Shown: piece after piece, positions 25,694 through 34,178 of the stretch | How the letters are laid out: every line of letters begins with the position of its first letter | Position numbering within the stretch: position 1 is the first letter of the stretch | From: Bacteroidales bacterium | Lineage (GTDB): Bacteria; Bacteroidota; Bacteroidia; Bacteroidales; VadinHA17 | Direction of reading: 5' to 3' | Assembly: GCA_022865305.1 (NCBI GenBank) | Contig: JALHSP010000147.1 | Coordinates: forward strand, 235,197-299,196 | DNA: 64,000 bases | Made by a program: the position numbers and the translations under genes | Notes under the pieces: generated by a model | Databases searched by the model: none | What the model was told of the DNA's origin: nothing | The model's input: the letters and a program-made list of their open reading frames with translations, nothing else

Positions 25694-28438
25694 TTACTCT
25701 TCTGCAAATTCAAAAGTGTATTCTCCCGATCCTTTTACAATGCCTATTTTAGCTTTTCCCTTGTTTGCTTCTATATTTTCTTCTGCAATAATAATATCAG
25801 ATGAGAGTGGAGAACCATTTTCAGTGATTTTTTTCAGATCGTCGACTGGGAACATGATTGTTGCTTTTGTATTTGCCGGGACCTTAATCCTTAAAATAAT
25901 CTTCCCCTCTTTTCTTTCCCAGCCGGAAGCAATGGTACCATATGCACTCTCAAATGAAGCTTTTGAATAATCAAGCTTCTTAGAAGGATGGGGTTGAATA
26001 AGAATTTGTTTAAAACCTGGATCCATGGCTTCTATCCCTGCCGATACCCTGTACATCCAGTCACCAATAGCGCCATATGCGTAATGGTTGAAAGAGTTCA
26101 TTCCGGCATCCTGGAAAGTGCTGTCGGTTTTTTGTCCGTCCCAGCGTTCCCATATTGTTGTAGCACCCATTTTTACCGGGTAGAGCCATGAGGGATACGT
26201 TTCCTGGAGCAGCAGGTCATAAGCTACATCTGTATATCCGGCACGCGTCAGTTCATGACAGATATATACCGTACCGAGGAATCCTGTTGAAAGATGGTTT
26301 CCTCTGCTCTTTATGTCATTTACAAGGAATCCGGCTGCTTTTTCCCGGAGATCTTCAGGGAGCAGGTTAAACTTAAGGACAAGGATATATGAAGTTTGAG
26401 TACAGGTTCCGACTCTTCCTGCAGGAGTGACATATTCATTTATAAATACATTCTTTATTTTATTAAAGAGGTCTGTATAATTTTTCTCATCTTCGGTTTT
26501 GCCCAGTTCTTTGGCAGCTTTAGCCAGGAGAGAGGTGGAATAAGCATAGAATGCTGTTGCAATAAAATCAGGTTCAGTATAACCATCTGCGGCAGTATGG
26601 TTGTTTACAGGCGGATGATAGAAAAGCCAGTCGCCATATTTACTGCCACCTTTCCACATATAGCTGTCACCTGCTTTATTCCTGATGTAATTAACCCATG
26701 CTTTCATGCTTGGATACTGTGATTCAAGCAACTTTTTATCTCCATAAACATTATAGATTGTCCATGGTACGATAACTGCGACATCGCCCCAGCCGGCAGA
26801 GGGTTGGGCTGTTTTTGCATCCTGTCTGTTCAGAACATCAGGAATGACATCCGGTACTTCACCTCCCGGTTTCTGATCAAGGGCAACATCCTTCAGCCAT
26901 TTTGTAAAAAATGAAGAAACATCGAAATTGAAAGCGGCGGTCCGGCTGAAAGCCTGTGCATCACCTGTCCACCCAAGACGCTCATCTCTCTGGGGACAAT
27001 CGGTAGGAACATCAACAAAATTTCCTTTCTGGCCCCAGATAATATTATGCTGAAGCTGGTTTATCAATGGATTGGAACACTCAAAGGTTCCTGCAGGCTG
27101 CATATCGGAATGAACCACTATACCTGTAATATTTTCTTTAGTCAGTGTACCCGGGAATCCTGTCACTTCAACGAACCTGAAACCCATAAAAGTAAATCGG
27201 GGCTCATAAGTTTCTTCTCCTGTTCCTGCAAGGGTATAATTAAGCTGACATTTTGCTGCCCTGAGATTCTCAGTATAAAATTCCCCGTATTTATCAAGAA
27301 CTTCTGCATGGCGCAATGTGACTACTGTACCTTTAGCCCCTGTCACTTTCAGTCTCACCCAGCCAACCATGTTCTGTCCCATATCGACAATAAGGCTCCC
27401 TTTCGGGGAATGGAAAACTTTTACCGGTTTAATTTCCTGTATCTTTCTGACCGGAGCTCCCTCTGAGGCTATAAGATTGTTATTGTAATTGCCAATCCTT
27501 GCGTTAATCCATCCGGTGTCATTATACGCCGGCAGGTTCCATCCTGTAAGTTTTTTTGTTGCATCATAGGTCTCACCGTTATAAATATCATTCATCCTGA
27601 TGGCTCCGTCATTTGATGCTTTCCACGATTCATCACTGATAATGAGTGATTCGGTTCCGTCTGTATAAATTATTTTTAGTTGCAAAAGTAGTCCCAGCCT
27701 TTTTCCATATATCGCCCAGTTGTCACCCCATGCCAGTGTTCCGCGGTACCAGCCATCCCCGAGAACAGCCCCGATGGCATTGTTGCCTACAACAACCTGA
27801 CCTGTTACATCAAACACCTGGTACTGTAGTCTTTTTCCATATGATGTCCAGCCTGGAGTAAGCACCTGATCACCTACCTTCTGCCCATTCATATGGAGTT
27901 CATAAAAACCATGTGATGTTACATAAACAACTGCTTTTGATACTGTCTTGCTTATTGAAAATTCTTTCCGGAAATGAGGGGATGGAGAATAACGGTTTGT
28001 GTCACCTTCCATCTCAATCCATTTTGCTTTCCAGTCGGAGGGTGATAGCAAACCCATTTCCCAGTATGCAGTTTCACTCCATTTTGATTCCCTTCCTTTG
28101 TTATCCCAAATCTTAACCTGCCAGAAATATTTTTGTTCCGATTTTAGAGATGGCCCGTTATATGCTATTAAAACAGATTCGTCGGAGCTGATTTTTCCCG
28201 ACTGCCAGACTGTCTTTGAGGATGAAAATTTCTGATTCGTAGCTACCCTGATTGAATATGCTGTCTGTAAAATATTGTTCCCGGTTCCGGAAATCTTCCA
28301 CGAGAACCTTGGCTGCAAGACATCAATTCCAACCGGATTCTTCTTATGCTCAACGGTCAGATCTTTTAATGCGAGATCCTGACCATAAATGCTTCCAGAA
28401 ACTAAAAGCAATAGCAGGGATAATTTGAATGATTTCAT
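25694..28438 (-). CDS. Alpha-L-rhamnosidase, glycoside hydrolase family 78
   Basis: A 914-aa secreted enzyme that removes terminal alpha-L-rhamnose from glycans or glycosides. It has a signal peptide (residues 1-19, SGSIYGQ), N-terminal beta-sandwich domains including the Bac_rhamnosid_N region (GFYELHMNGQKVGDQVLTPGWTSY), then the (alpha/alpha)6 catalytic domain. The catalytic-site segment DVPTDCPQRDERLGWTGDAQ lies near residues 475-495; the Asp/Glu acids there are the GH78 signature. A C-terminal beta-domain ends the protein. It is divergent from rhaT across 122 nt, so both are probably induced together by rhamnose. Confidence 0.93.
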   Translation of the reverse strand: MKSFKLSLLLLLVSGSIYGQDLALKDLTVEHKKNPVGIDVLQPRFSWKISGTGNNILQTAYSIRVATNQKFSSSKTVWQSGKISSDESVLIAYNGPSLKSEQKYFWQVKIWDNKGRESKWSETAYWEMGLLSPSDWKAKWIEMEGDTNRYSPSPHFRKEFSISKTVSKAVVYVTSHGFYELHMNGQKVGDQVLTPGWTSYGKRLQYQVFDVTGQVVVGNNAIGAVLGDGWYRGTLAWGDNWAIYGKRLGLLLQLKIIYTDGTESLIISDESWKASNDGAIRMNDIYNGETYDATKKLTGWNLPAYNDTGWINARIGNYNNNLIASEGAPVRKIQEIKPVKVFHSPKGSLIVDMGQNMVGWVRLKVTGAKGTVVTLRHAEVLDKYGEFYTENLRAAKCQLNYTLAGTGEETYEPRFTFMGFRFVEVTGFPGTLTKENITGIVVHSDMQPAGTFECSNPLINQLQHNIIWGQKGNFVDVPTDCPQRDERLGWTGDAQAFSRTAAFNFDVSSFFTKWLKDVALDQKPGGEVPDVIPDVLNRQDAKTAQPSAGWGDVAVIVPWTIYNVYGDKKLLESQYPSMKAWVNYIRNKAGDSYMWKGGSKYGDWLFYHPPVNNHTAADGYTEPDFIATAFYAYSTSLLAKAAKELGKTEDEKNYTDLFNKIKNVFINEYVTPAGRVGTCTQTSYILVLKFNLLPEDLREKAAGFLVNDIKSRGNHLSTGFLGTVYICHELTRAGYTDVAYDLLLQETYPSWLYPVKMGATTIWERWDGQKTDSTFQDAGMNSFNHYAYGAIGDWMYRVSAGIEAMDPGFKQILIQPHPSKKLDYSKASFESAYGTIASGWERKEGKIILRIKVPANTKATIMFPVDDLKKITENGSPLSSDIIIAEENIEANKGKAKIGIVKGSGEYTFEFAEE

Positions 28439-28560
28439 AACAGAAGATTTTAATAATAAAATTCAAGGTTATGAAAATTGTATGAATAAAAAAATAAATT
28501 AAACATCATTTGTCATCTCGAATTTTATAAATTGCAGTTCAGACTAAAAAAGAAATTCAG

Positions 28561-29589
28561 ATGAATCCAATTGCAGGTATTTTGTTAATCGCGCTTGGCA
28601 GTATAGGTGCTGCAAGTTTTTATGTTCCGTTCAAAAAAGTTAAATCGTGGGCATGGGAGTCATATTGGATCAGCCAGGGTCTGTTTTCCTGGATTATAAT
28701 ACCATGGCTATTCGCCCTTGTTTTTGTTCCTCACGGTGAACTTATACCGATAATTAAAGACTCTCCGTCTTCAGCTAAACTAATGGCTATGTTTTTTGGA
28801 ATATTATGGGGATTCGGAGGCCTGACTTTTGGATTAAGCCTGCGTTACCTGGGAGTAGCGCTTGGACAAAGCATTGCTTTAGGTCTTTGTGCTGCCTTCG
28901 GTACACTTTTACCACCGATCATCGCAGGAGATAACCTGTTTTCAACTACAGCAGGGATACTGACTGTTGTAGGTGTTGCGATCACAGTAGCCGGGATAAT
29001 TATAATTGGCTATGCCGGTTCACTTAAGAGTAAAGAGATGAGTGAAGAGGAGAAAAAAGCTGCGGTTAAAGAATTTGCTTTAAAAAAAGGTATCCTGATT
29101 GCTGTGTTTGCAGGGATAATGAGTGCCTGTTTCAATTTTGGCTTTGAAGCAGGAAAACCGATTGAAAGCGCTGCGCTTGCCCATGGTACGAATCCGCTTT
29201 TTCAGAAAAATCCATCACTCATTTTTATTCTACTGGGAGGATTCATTACCAACCTTGTTTACTGCGGTTTTTTGAATATTAAGAATAAGACTTATAAAGA
29301 TTACATCTCTGTTTCGGGAAGTGTATTATTAAATAATCTCTTTTTTACCTTCCTTGCAGGGTTATTATGGTTCCTTCAGTTCCATTTCTACGGAATGGGT
29401 TCAAGCAAGTTACCTGCTGGCATGGCTGTATTCGGCTGGAGTATTTTAATGGCACTCAATATTGCCATCAGCAATATCTGGGGTATTCTCCTTCACGAAT
29501 GGAAAGGTGTTACAAAGAAAACTATTGTTGTTCTGCTGATTGGAATAATAGTTCTTATTCTTTCCACATTCGTTGTAAAACTTGGTTAA
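28561..29589 (+). CDS. rhaT: L-rhamnose/H+ symporter RhaT
   Basis: A 342-aa inner-membrane permease with about ten hydrophobic segments. It starts with the RhaT-typical LLIALGSIGAASFYVPFKKVKSWAWESYWISQG, followed by WGFGGLTFGLSLRYLGVALGQSIALGLCAAFGTLLPP. Family identification rests on these conserved stretches and on the context of rhamnosidase, mutarotase and isomerase. It imports L-rhamnose with protons. It is followed after 10 nt by rhaM. Confidence 0.92.
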   Translation: MNPIAGILLIALGSIGAASFYVPFKKVKSWAWESYWISQGLFSWIIIPWLFALVFVPHGELIPIIKDSPSSAKLMAMFFGILWGFGGLTFGLSLRYLGVALGQSIALGLCAAFGTLLPPIIAGDNLFSTTAGILTVVGVAITVAGIIIIGYAGSLKSKEMSEEEKKAAVKEFALKKGILIAVFAGIMSACFNFGFEAGKPIESAALAHGTNPLFQKNPSLIFILLGGFITNLVYCGFLNIKNKTYKDYISVSGSVLLNNLFFTFLAGLLWFLQFHFYGMGSSKLPAGMAVFGWSILMALNIAISNIWGILLHEWKGVTKKTIVVLLIGIIVLILSTFVVKLG

Positions 29590-29599
29590 ATTTACATTT

Positions 29600-29917
29600 A
29601 TGAAAAAAAGATTTGGCTTTAAAATGAAACTCTATCCCGGCTTTAAGGAAGAATACAGAAAAAGACATAATGAAATCTGGCCAGAACTGGTAAGGTTTTT
29701 AAAAGAGCAGGGTATCGGTAATTATTCCATCTTTCTGGATGAGGAAACAAATACTCTTTTTGCCTACCAGGAACAGTCTGGCAGAGCCTCCTCGCAGGAT
29801 CTTGGTACAACGGAAATCGTAAAAAAATGGTGGAAATACATGGCAGATATCATGGAGACCAATCCGGATAATTCGCCCGTAAGCGTTCCACTGGAGCAGG
29901 TTTTCTATATGGAGTAG
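29600..29917 (+). CDS. rhaM: L-rhamnose mutarotase
   Basis: A 105-aa protein interconverting the alpha and beta anomers of L-rhamnose. It shows the conserved RFGFKMKLYPGFKEEYRKRHNEIWPELVRFLKEQGIGNYSIF segment containing the active-site His (about 27), and the C-terminal KKWWKYMADIMETNPDNSP. An upstream TTG at 29582 inside rhaT would add six residues; the ATG at 29600 matches the family start. It is co-transcribed with rhaT. Confidence 0.93.
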   Translation: MKKRFGFKMKLYPGFKEEYRKRHNEIWPELVRFLKEQGIGNYSIFLDEETNTLFAYQEQSGRASSQDLGTTEIVKKWWKYMADIMETNPDNSPVSVPLEQVFYME

Positions 29918-29957
29918 AAGGTAGAAGGTACAAGGTACAAGGTACAAGGTTGAAGGT
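29918..29957. repeat. Short 7-bp tandem repeat, about six units
   Basis: Directly after the rhaM stop, the 7-mer AAGGTAC recurs as AAGGTAG, three AAGGTAC, AAGGTTG and AAGGTTT. It contains no coding signal and looks like a slippage-prone spacer. Confidence 0.7.
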
Positions 29958-30004
29958 TTAAGATTTAAGGGTCAGGATACAAGGGAAAGAAGTGGTAGGA
30001 AAAG

Positions 30005-30060
30005 ATCCCCTCCTGGGAGAGCCAGTCCCGACCGAAGGACGGGAGGTCAGGGGTGGGTTT
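30005..30060. repeat. GC-rich hairpin repeat (copy E)
   Basis: It starts TCCCCTCCTGGGAG and ends AGGGGTGGGTT, exactly like the left part of the element at 24169. Between these sits an extra hairpin, GAGCCAGTCCCG...CGGGAGG, that is also seen with a different loop at 58207 and 53471. Confidence 0.6.
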
Positions 30061-30120
30061 GAAAATAAAAGCATAGTACGTAACATCTAAATTAAAATCA
30101 ACAAAATAAAAATTACATCT

Positions 30121-31386
30121 ATGAAAAAAGAAATTATTGAGAAGTCATATCAGCTTGCAAAAAAACAGTATGCAGAAATGGAAGTTGATACCGGCAAGAT
30201 GATTTCCGAAATGAACAATATAAAAATCAGCCTGCATTGCTGGCAGACTGATGATGTTGGTGGTTTTGAGAAAGCAGGGGCCGAACTCAGCGGTGGTGGA
30301 ATACAGGCTACAGGTAACTTCCCCGGAAAAGCAAAAACAATCGTTCAGATGAGAAGTGATCTGGATAAAGTTATGTCGCTGATCCCAGGACAGCAGAGAT
30401 TGAACCTTCATGCAATTTATGGAGAGTTTGGAGGTAAACCGATCGACCGTGACAAGATAGAATTAAAACACTTCCAGGGGTGGATAAACTGGGCTAAAAA
30501 GAGAAAGATTGGAATGGACTTTAATTGCACATGCTTTTCTCACCCATATGCTGATGATGGTTTTACACTTGCCAGTAAAAATGAAAAAATAAGGAAATTC
30601 TGGGTCGAACACACTAAAAGATGCAGAGCTATAAGCGCTGAAATGGGTAAACAGCTTGGCACACCGACAATCCATAACATCTGGATACCTGATGGCTCCA
30701 AAGATACTCCCGTGGACAGGAATACACTTCGCAAAATTTTAAAAAAGTCACTTGATGAAATCTTTTCAGTGAAATATCCCAGGAAATACCTCAAGGACTC
30801 GGTTGAAAGCAAACTTTTTGGCATAGGTTCTGAATCAATGGTAGTAGGATCTCATGATTTCTATCTTGGGTATGCAATAAAAAACAACACTATGATCACT
30901 CTCGACAATGGTCATTTCCACCCTACAGAACAGGTTGGTGATAAAATCTCCTCATGCCTCCATAGCGTCGATGAGATTCTATTACATCTCACAAGAGGTG
31001 TCAGATGGGACAGTGATCATGTTGTCACATTTAATGATGAGATAATGCTTATTGCTCAGGAGATTGTCAGAGCCAAAGCATTGAACAGAGTAAATATCGG
31101 CCTTGATTACTTTGACGCAAGCCTTAACAGGATAGGAGCATATGTCGTAGGTGCAAGAGCTGTACAGCTGGCCTTTATGTTCGCTTTGCTGGAGCCATGG
31201 AAAACGCTCGTTAAGTTCGAGGAACAGGGTAGAAATTTTGAAAGACTCGCTTTACTCGAACTTCTAAAAACAAAACCTTTCGGTGCTGTGTGGGATTATT
31301 ATTGCATGAAAAATAAAGTACCGGTAGGGCTGGATTATATCGAAGAGATTAAAAAGTACGAAAAAGAGGTCCTTTTAAAAAGATAA
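30121..31386 (+). CDS. L-rhamnose isomerase (RhaI type)
   Basis: A 421-aa TIM-barrel sugar isomerase converting L-rhamnose to L-rhamnulose. Conserved parts are ISLHCWQTDDVGGFE near residue 35, FNCTCFSHPYADDGFTLAS, HNIWIPDGSKDTPVDR, the metal-binding VGSHDFYLGYAIKNNTMITLDNGHFHPTE and RWDSDHVVTFNDE. These Glu/Asp/His residues are the two-metal site of the family. Length agrees with rhamnose isomerases. It lies 203 nt after rhaM, the gap being occupied by repeats. It is cytoplasmic. Confidence 0.93.
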   Translation: MKKEIIEKSYQLAKKQYAEMEVDTGKMISEMNNIKISLHCWQTDDVGGFEKAGAELSGGGIQATGNFPGKAKTIVQMRSDLDKVMSLIPGQQRLNLHAIYGEFGGKPIDRDKIELKHFQGWINWAKKRKIGMDFNCTCFSHPYADDGFTLASKNEKIRKFWVEHTKRCRAISAEMGKQLGTPTIHNIWIPDGSKDTPVDRNTLRKILKKSLDEIFSVKYPRKYLKDSVESKLFGIGSESMVVGSHDFYLGYAIKNNTMITLDNGHFHPTEQVGDKISSCLHSVDEILLHLTRGVRWDSDHVVTFNDEIMLIAQEIVRAKALNRVNIGLDYFDASLNRIGAYVVGARAVQLAFMFALLEPWKTLVKFEEQGRNFERLALLELLKTKPFGAVWDYYCMKNKVPVGLDYIEEIKKYEKEVLLKR

Positions 31387-31414
31387 TCAATACAATACAA
31401 TAAAATATACTGTA

Positions 31415-31590
31415 AGGATGTCTCAAAAGCTCACCACCTCCCCCCGACGTTACCGTCGGGGTACTCCTCCACTAAAGAGAAGGAGAAAGTTAAAATATTA
31501 TAAATCAATATTTTCCCCTCATTTTTAAAGGAGGGGTGTCCCGATCGAAGCGTCAGTACGGGGTGGTTAAATATACTTTTGAGACATCCT
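31415..31590. repeat. 176-bp MITE/REPIN-like element with perfect 15-bp terminal inverted repeats (copy A)
   Basis: AGGATGTCTCAAAAG at 31415-31429 is repeated inverted at 31576-31590. Inside, CTCACCACCTCCC is followed by a hairpin stem CCCGACG/CGTCGGG with loop TTAC and then GTACTCCTCC. An AT-rich centre follows, then a second GC-rich hairpin half. It lies between the isomerase and kinase genes. No target duplication is obvious and no transposase is encoded. Confidence 0.8.
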
Positions 31591-31615
31591 CACTTAATAG
31601 TGACATCAGAAACAA

Positions 31616-32977
31616 ATGAAAGAAAAAGTCATTGCAATATTTGATATTGGTAAAACAAATAAAAAAGTTATCCTTTTCAATTATGATCTTAAACCGGTAT
31701 CAGAAGTTGAAGAAAAATTTGCAGAAATAAAGGATGACGACGGATATCCGTGTGATGATATTGAGAAGATTGAAAAATGGATAAAGAATTCAATAAATGA
31801 TCTGGTCCATTCAGATAAATATGATCTGGCGGCCGTTAACTTTACTACCTATGGTGCAACTCTGGCTTACCTGGATAGTTCAGGAAAAAGACTTACACCT
31901 ATATATAATTATCTGAAGCCAATTGATGACAGTATCCCGGAAAAAGTCTACAAGAAAAACGGTGGACAGGATGAATTCTGCAGGCGAACAGCTTCTCCTG
32001 CACTGGGTATGCTGAATTCAGGTATGCAGGCTCTCTGGCTTAAATATACCAGACCGGAAGTATTTGCCAGAGTTAAGTATATACTTCATTTTCCACAGTA
32101 TCTTTCCTACCTGCTTACCAGTAAAATCTATTCAGAACATACCTCGATCGGATGTCATACTGCTTTATGGGATTTTGACAATATGAATTATCATCCATGG
32201 GTCAGATCCGAGGGATTAAATTTGCCTGTACCTGTGGATGTCAGTACACTTAATGAAGTAGTAATTGAAGGAAAAAAACTAAAGGTAGGCATCGGTATCC
32301 ATGACAGTTCATCATCCCTGGCTCCTTATTTCGCAAGCAGCAACGGAAAGTTCCTGCTGATTTCGACCGGAACCTGGTGTATCAACATGAATCCTTTTAA
32401 TACCGAAAAGCTGACAGCAGAACAACTCGACCGTGATTGTCTTTGCTATATAAGCATAACAAAACGACCCGTAAAATCGTCAAGATTATTTCTGGGACAT
32501 TTGCATGAGGTTGCTGTTAGTAAATTAAACGATCATTTCAAAACCAGATCTGATTATTATAAGAAAGTAAAACCAGATAAAAGGTTACTTGAAATCTGCA
32601 GGAAAAAATGCGGAGAAAACAGGTTTTTCTTTGAAAACCTGCCATATTCGCGGGAACTTAAAGAAAAAAATGATCTGTTTGTCTTTAAGTCTTATCAAGA
32701 AGCATATCATCAGCTTATGGTTGAACTGTCAGAGCTTACAGTGGAAGCGATAGACCTGGTAATGACAGCAGATAATGTTATAAAGAATATCTATATAACA
32801 GGTGGCTTTTCCAATAATCAGTTATTCCTTAAACTGATTTCAGAAGCATATTCCATGAAAAATGTGTATACCTCCGAAGTTTTTAATGCTACAGCGCTAG
32901 GTGCCGCTCTAGTGATTCTTGATTCATTAAAACCAGAAAAGAAGCCTGTTCTGAATCTTGGACTGAATCGGAGTTAA
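31616..32977 (+). CDS. FGGY-family sugar kinase, probable rhamnulokinase
   Basis: A 453-aa kinase of the hexokinase/actin fold. The N-terminal phosphate loop is AIFDIGKTNKKVILFN (residues 7-22). Further marks are FTTYGATLAYLD, the second nucleotide loop LISTGTWCINMNPF near residue 250, and the C-terminal adenosine motif NIYITGGFSNNQLFLKLISEA. Sequence alone does not separate rhamnulokinase, fuculokinase and relatives; its position after the rhamnose isomerase supports L-rhamnulose as substrate. The next enzyme, rhamnulose-1-phosphate aldolase, is not in this window. A repeat element separates it from the isomerase. Confidence 0.85.
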   Translation: MKEKVIAIFDIGKTNKKVILFNYDLKPVSEVEEKFAEIKDDDGYPCDDIEKIEKWIKNSINDLVHSDKYDLAAVNFTTYGATLAYLDSSGKRLTPIYNYLKPIDDSIPEKVYKKNGGQDEFCRRTASPALGMLNSGMQALWLKYTRPEVFARVKYILHFPQYLSYLLTSKIYSEHTSIGCHTALWDFDNMNYHPWVRSEGLNLPVPVDVSTLNEVVIEGKKLKVGIGIHDSSSSLAPYFASSNGKFLLISTGTWCINMNPFNTEKLTAEQLDRDCLCYISITKRPVKSSRLFLGHLHEVAVSKLNDHFKTRSDYYKKVKPDKRLLEICRKKCGENRFFFENLPYSRELKEKNDLFVFKSYQEAYHQLMVELSELTVEAIDLVMTADNVIKNIYITGGFSNNQLFLKLISEAYSMKNVYTSEVFNATALGAALVILDSLKPEKKPVLNLGLNRS

Positions 32978-33219
32978 ATAACAACGTAAACGATCTGGTA
33001 GGGTAATTTGTCTGTTATCTGTATTATTTTTTAAAACGGAATATATTTTGTTGTTCAATAATAAAAAATCATTATTAAGAAGGCTTCTTTATCCGAATGA
33101 ATTAACAGAATTAATCAGGTTGGATGTAAGCTGTTGACCATCTTATCCGTAAATTGTATACGTTAATCAAAAAAATTATCAGAAAACTATCTGTAGGTCA
33201 TTAAGAAACAGAAATAAGT

Positions 33220-33227
33220 TATTTTTG
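33220..33227 (+). promoter_or_regulatory. Possible -7 element directly before the lamin-tail gene
   Basis: TATTTTTG matches TAnnTTTG but lies only 5 nt before the ATG at 33233, so the transcript would be leaderless or the match is chance. No -33 TTG at the usual distance is seen. The 255-nt gap upstream (32978-33232) is otherwise AT-rich with no recognisable feature. Confidence 0.25.
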
Positions 33228-33232
33228 TCAAC

Positions 33233-33739
33233 ATGTTCAGAAATAAAATATTATTAACGTTAGCAGCTTTCTTTGTTTTACAGACATCCTGCGAAAAATA
33301 TAAGAATCTCCCTGAATCAAATGTTGTAATTAATGAGCTGATGGCAGTAAATAGTACAATTGTTACTGATCAGAACGGAGAATATGATGACTGGATTGAG
33401 ATGTTTAATAAATCTTCACTTACTATGGATCTTTCAGGTTATTACCTGACCGATAGTAAAAGGAACCTGGTAAAATGGCAATTTCCTGCAGGTACCACTG
33501 TACCCTCCAATGGTTATTTGATTATCTGGGCAGACAGTGATACAACACAGAACGGATTACATTCCAACTTCAAATTATCTTCTGGAGGAGAGAGGCTGCT
33601 ATTTGTCAATCCAGAGAAACTAATTATTGATGAGGTCGACTATCCAGCCCAGACACAGGAATTATCATATTCAAGAAATCCAAATGGTACAGGTTCTTTC
33701 ATATGGCAGTCTGCCACATTCTCCACGAAAAATGACTGA
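33233..33739 (+). CDS. Lamin-tail-domain lipoprotein
   Basis: A 168-aa protein with a lipoprotein signal (LQTSC, Cys20) followed by one lamin-tail domain (LTD): VVINELMAVNSTIVTDQNGEYDDWIEMFNKSS, DLSGYYLTDSKRNLVKWQFPAGTTVPSNGYLIIWAD, then KLSSGGERLLFVNPE. Bacterial LTDs are immunoglobulin-like surface modules often attached to CotH or nuclease proteins; here the domain is the whole mature protein. It heads a five-gene co-directional cluster with VTC and DUF4956 proteins. It is probably surface exposed or periplasmic; function unknown. Confidence 0.88.
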   Translation: MFRNKILLTLAAFFVLQTSCEKYKNLPESNVVINELMAVNSTIVTDQNGEYDDWIEMFNKSSLTMDLSGYYLTDSKRNLVKWQFPAGTTVPSNGYLIIWADSDTTQNGLHSNFKLSSGGERLLFVNPEKLIIDEVDYPAQTQELSYSRNPNGTGSFIWQSATFSTKND

Positions 33740-33770
33740 CCAATATAAATTTTAATCTAAAAAAACAGCT

Positions 33771-34178
33771 ATGAAAATAATGAAACCAGCATTAATAGTA
33801 CTTGTCCTTTTTTGTGGCTCTATATCCGCTGCAGGTCAGAAATCCGATTCAAAAAAACATATTAAAAGCATTATTGTACTTGATGAAAAACATGACATGC
33901 TTGTTACAAAGACGTACAAAGATTCAGAAGTATATTACGATCCTAATGGCAACATTATCGAAGAAATAAATTATAAGCAGGGCAGAATCACAAAGCACTT
34001 CAAGTATCAATATGACTCTGATGATAACAAAATACATGAGGAGGAATATGACTCTGCAGGCAGGCTTATAGAATACTCTGATTATAAAATTGAAAATGGT
34101 TTGAGAGTGGAAAAGATTGTTTATGATTCCAATAAAAAGATAAAATCAAGAAAAATCTATCAATATACAACTTACTAA
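33771..34178 (+). CDS. Small secreted protein with YD/MORN-like repeats
   Basis: A 135-aa protein with a signal peptide (ending ISAAGQ near residue 24). The mature region is a run of short strands of the type YYDPNGNIIEEINYKQGRITKHFKYQYDSDDNK and EYDSAGRLIEYSDYKIENG. These resemble degenerate YD or toxin-immunity style beta-hairpin repeats; I do not recognise a named family with certainty. The stop directly abuts the ATG of the VTC gene (34179), so the two are translationally linked. A start at 33780 is possible. Confidence 0.75.
   Translation: MKIMKPALIVLVLFCGSISAAGQKSDSKKHIKSIIVLDEKHDMLVTKTYKDSEVYYDPNGNIIEEINYKQGRITKHFKYQYDSDDNKIHEEEYDSAGRLIEYSDYKIENGLRVEKIVYDSNKKIKSRKIYQYTTY

Noticed and set aside
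29918..29957. Tandem 7-mers considered as a CRISPR or VNTR array
   Set aside because: Units are contiguous without spacers and only about six copies long; a plain short tandem repeat.
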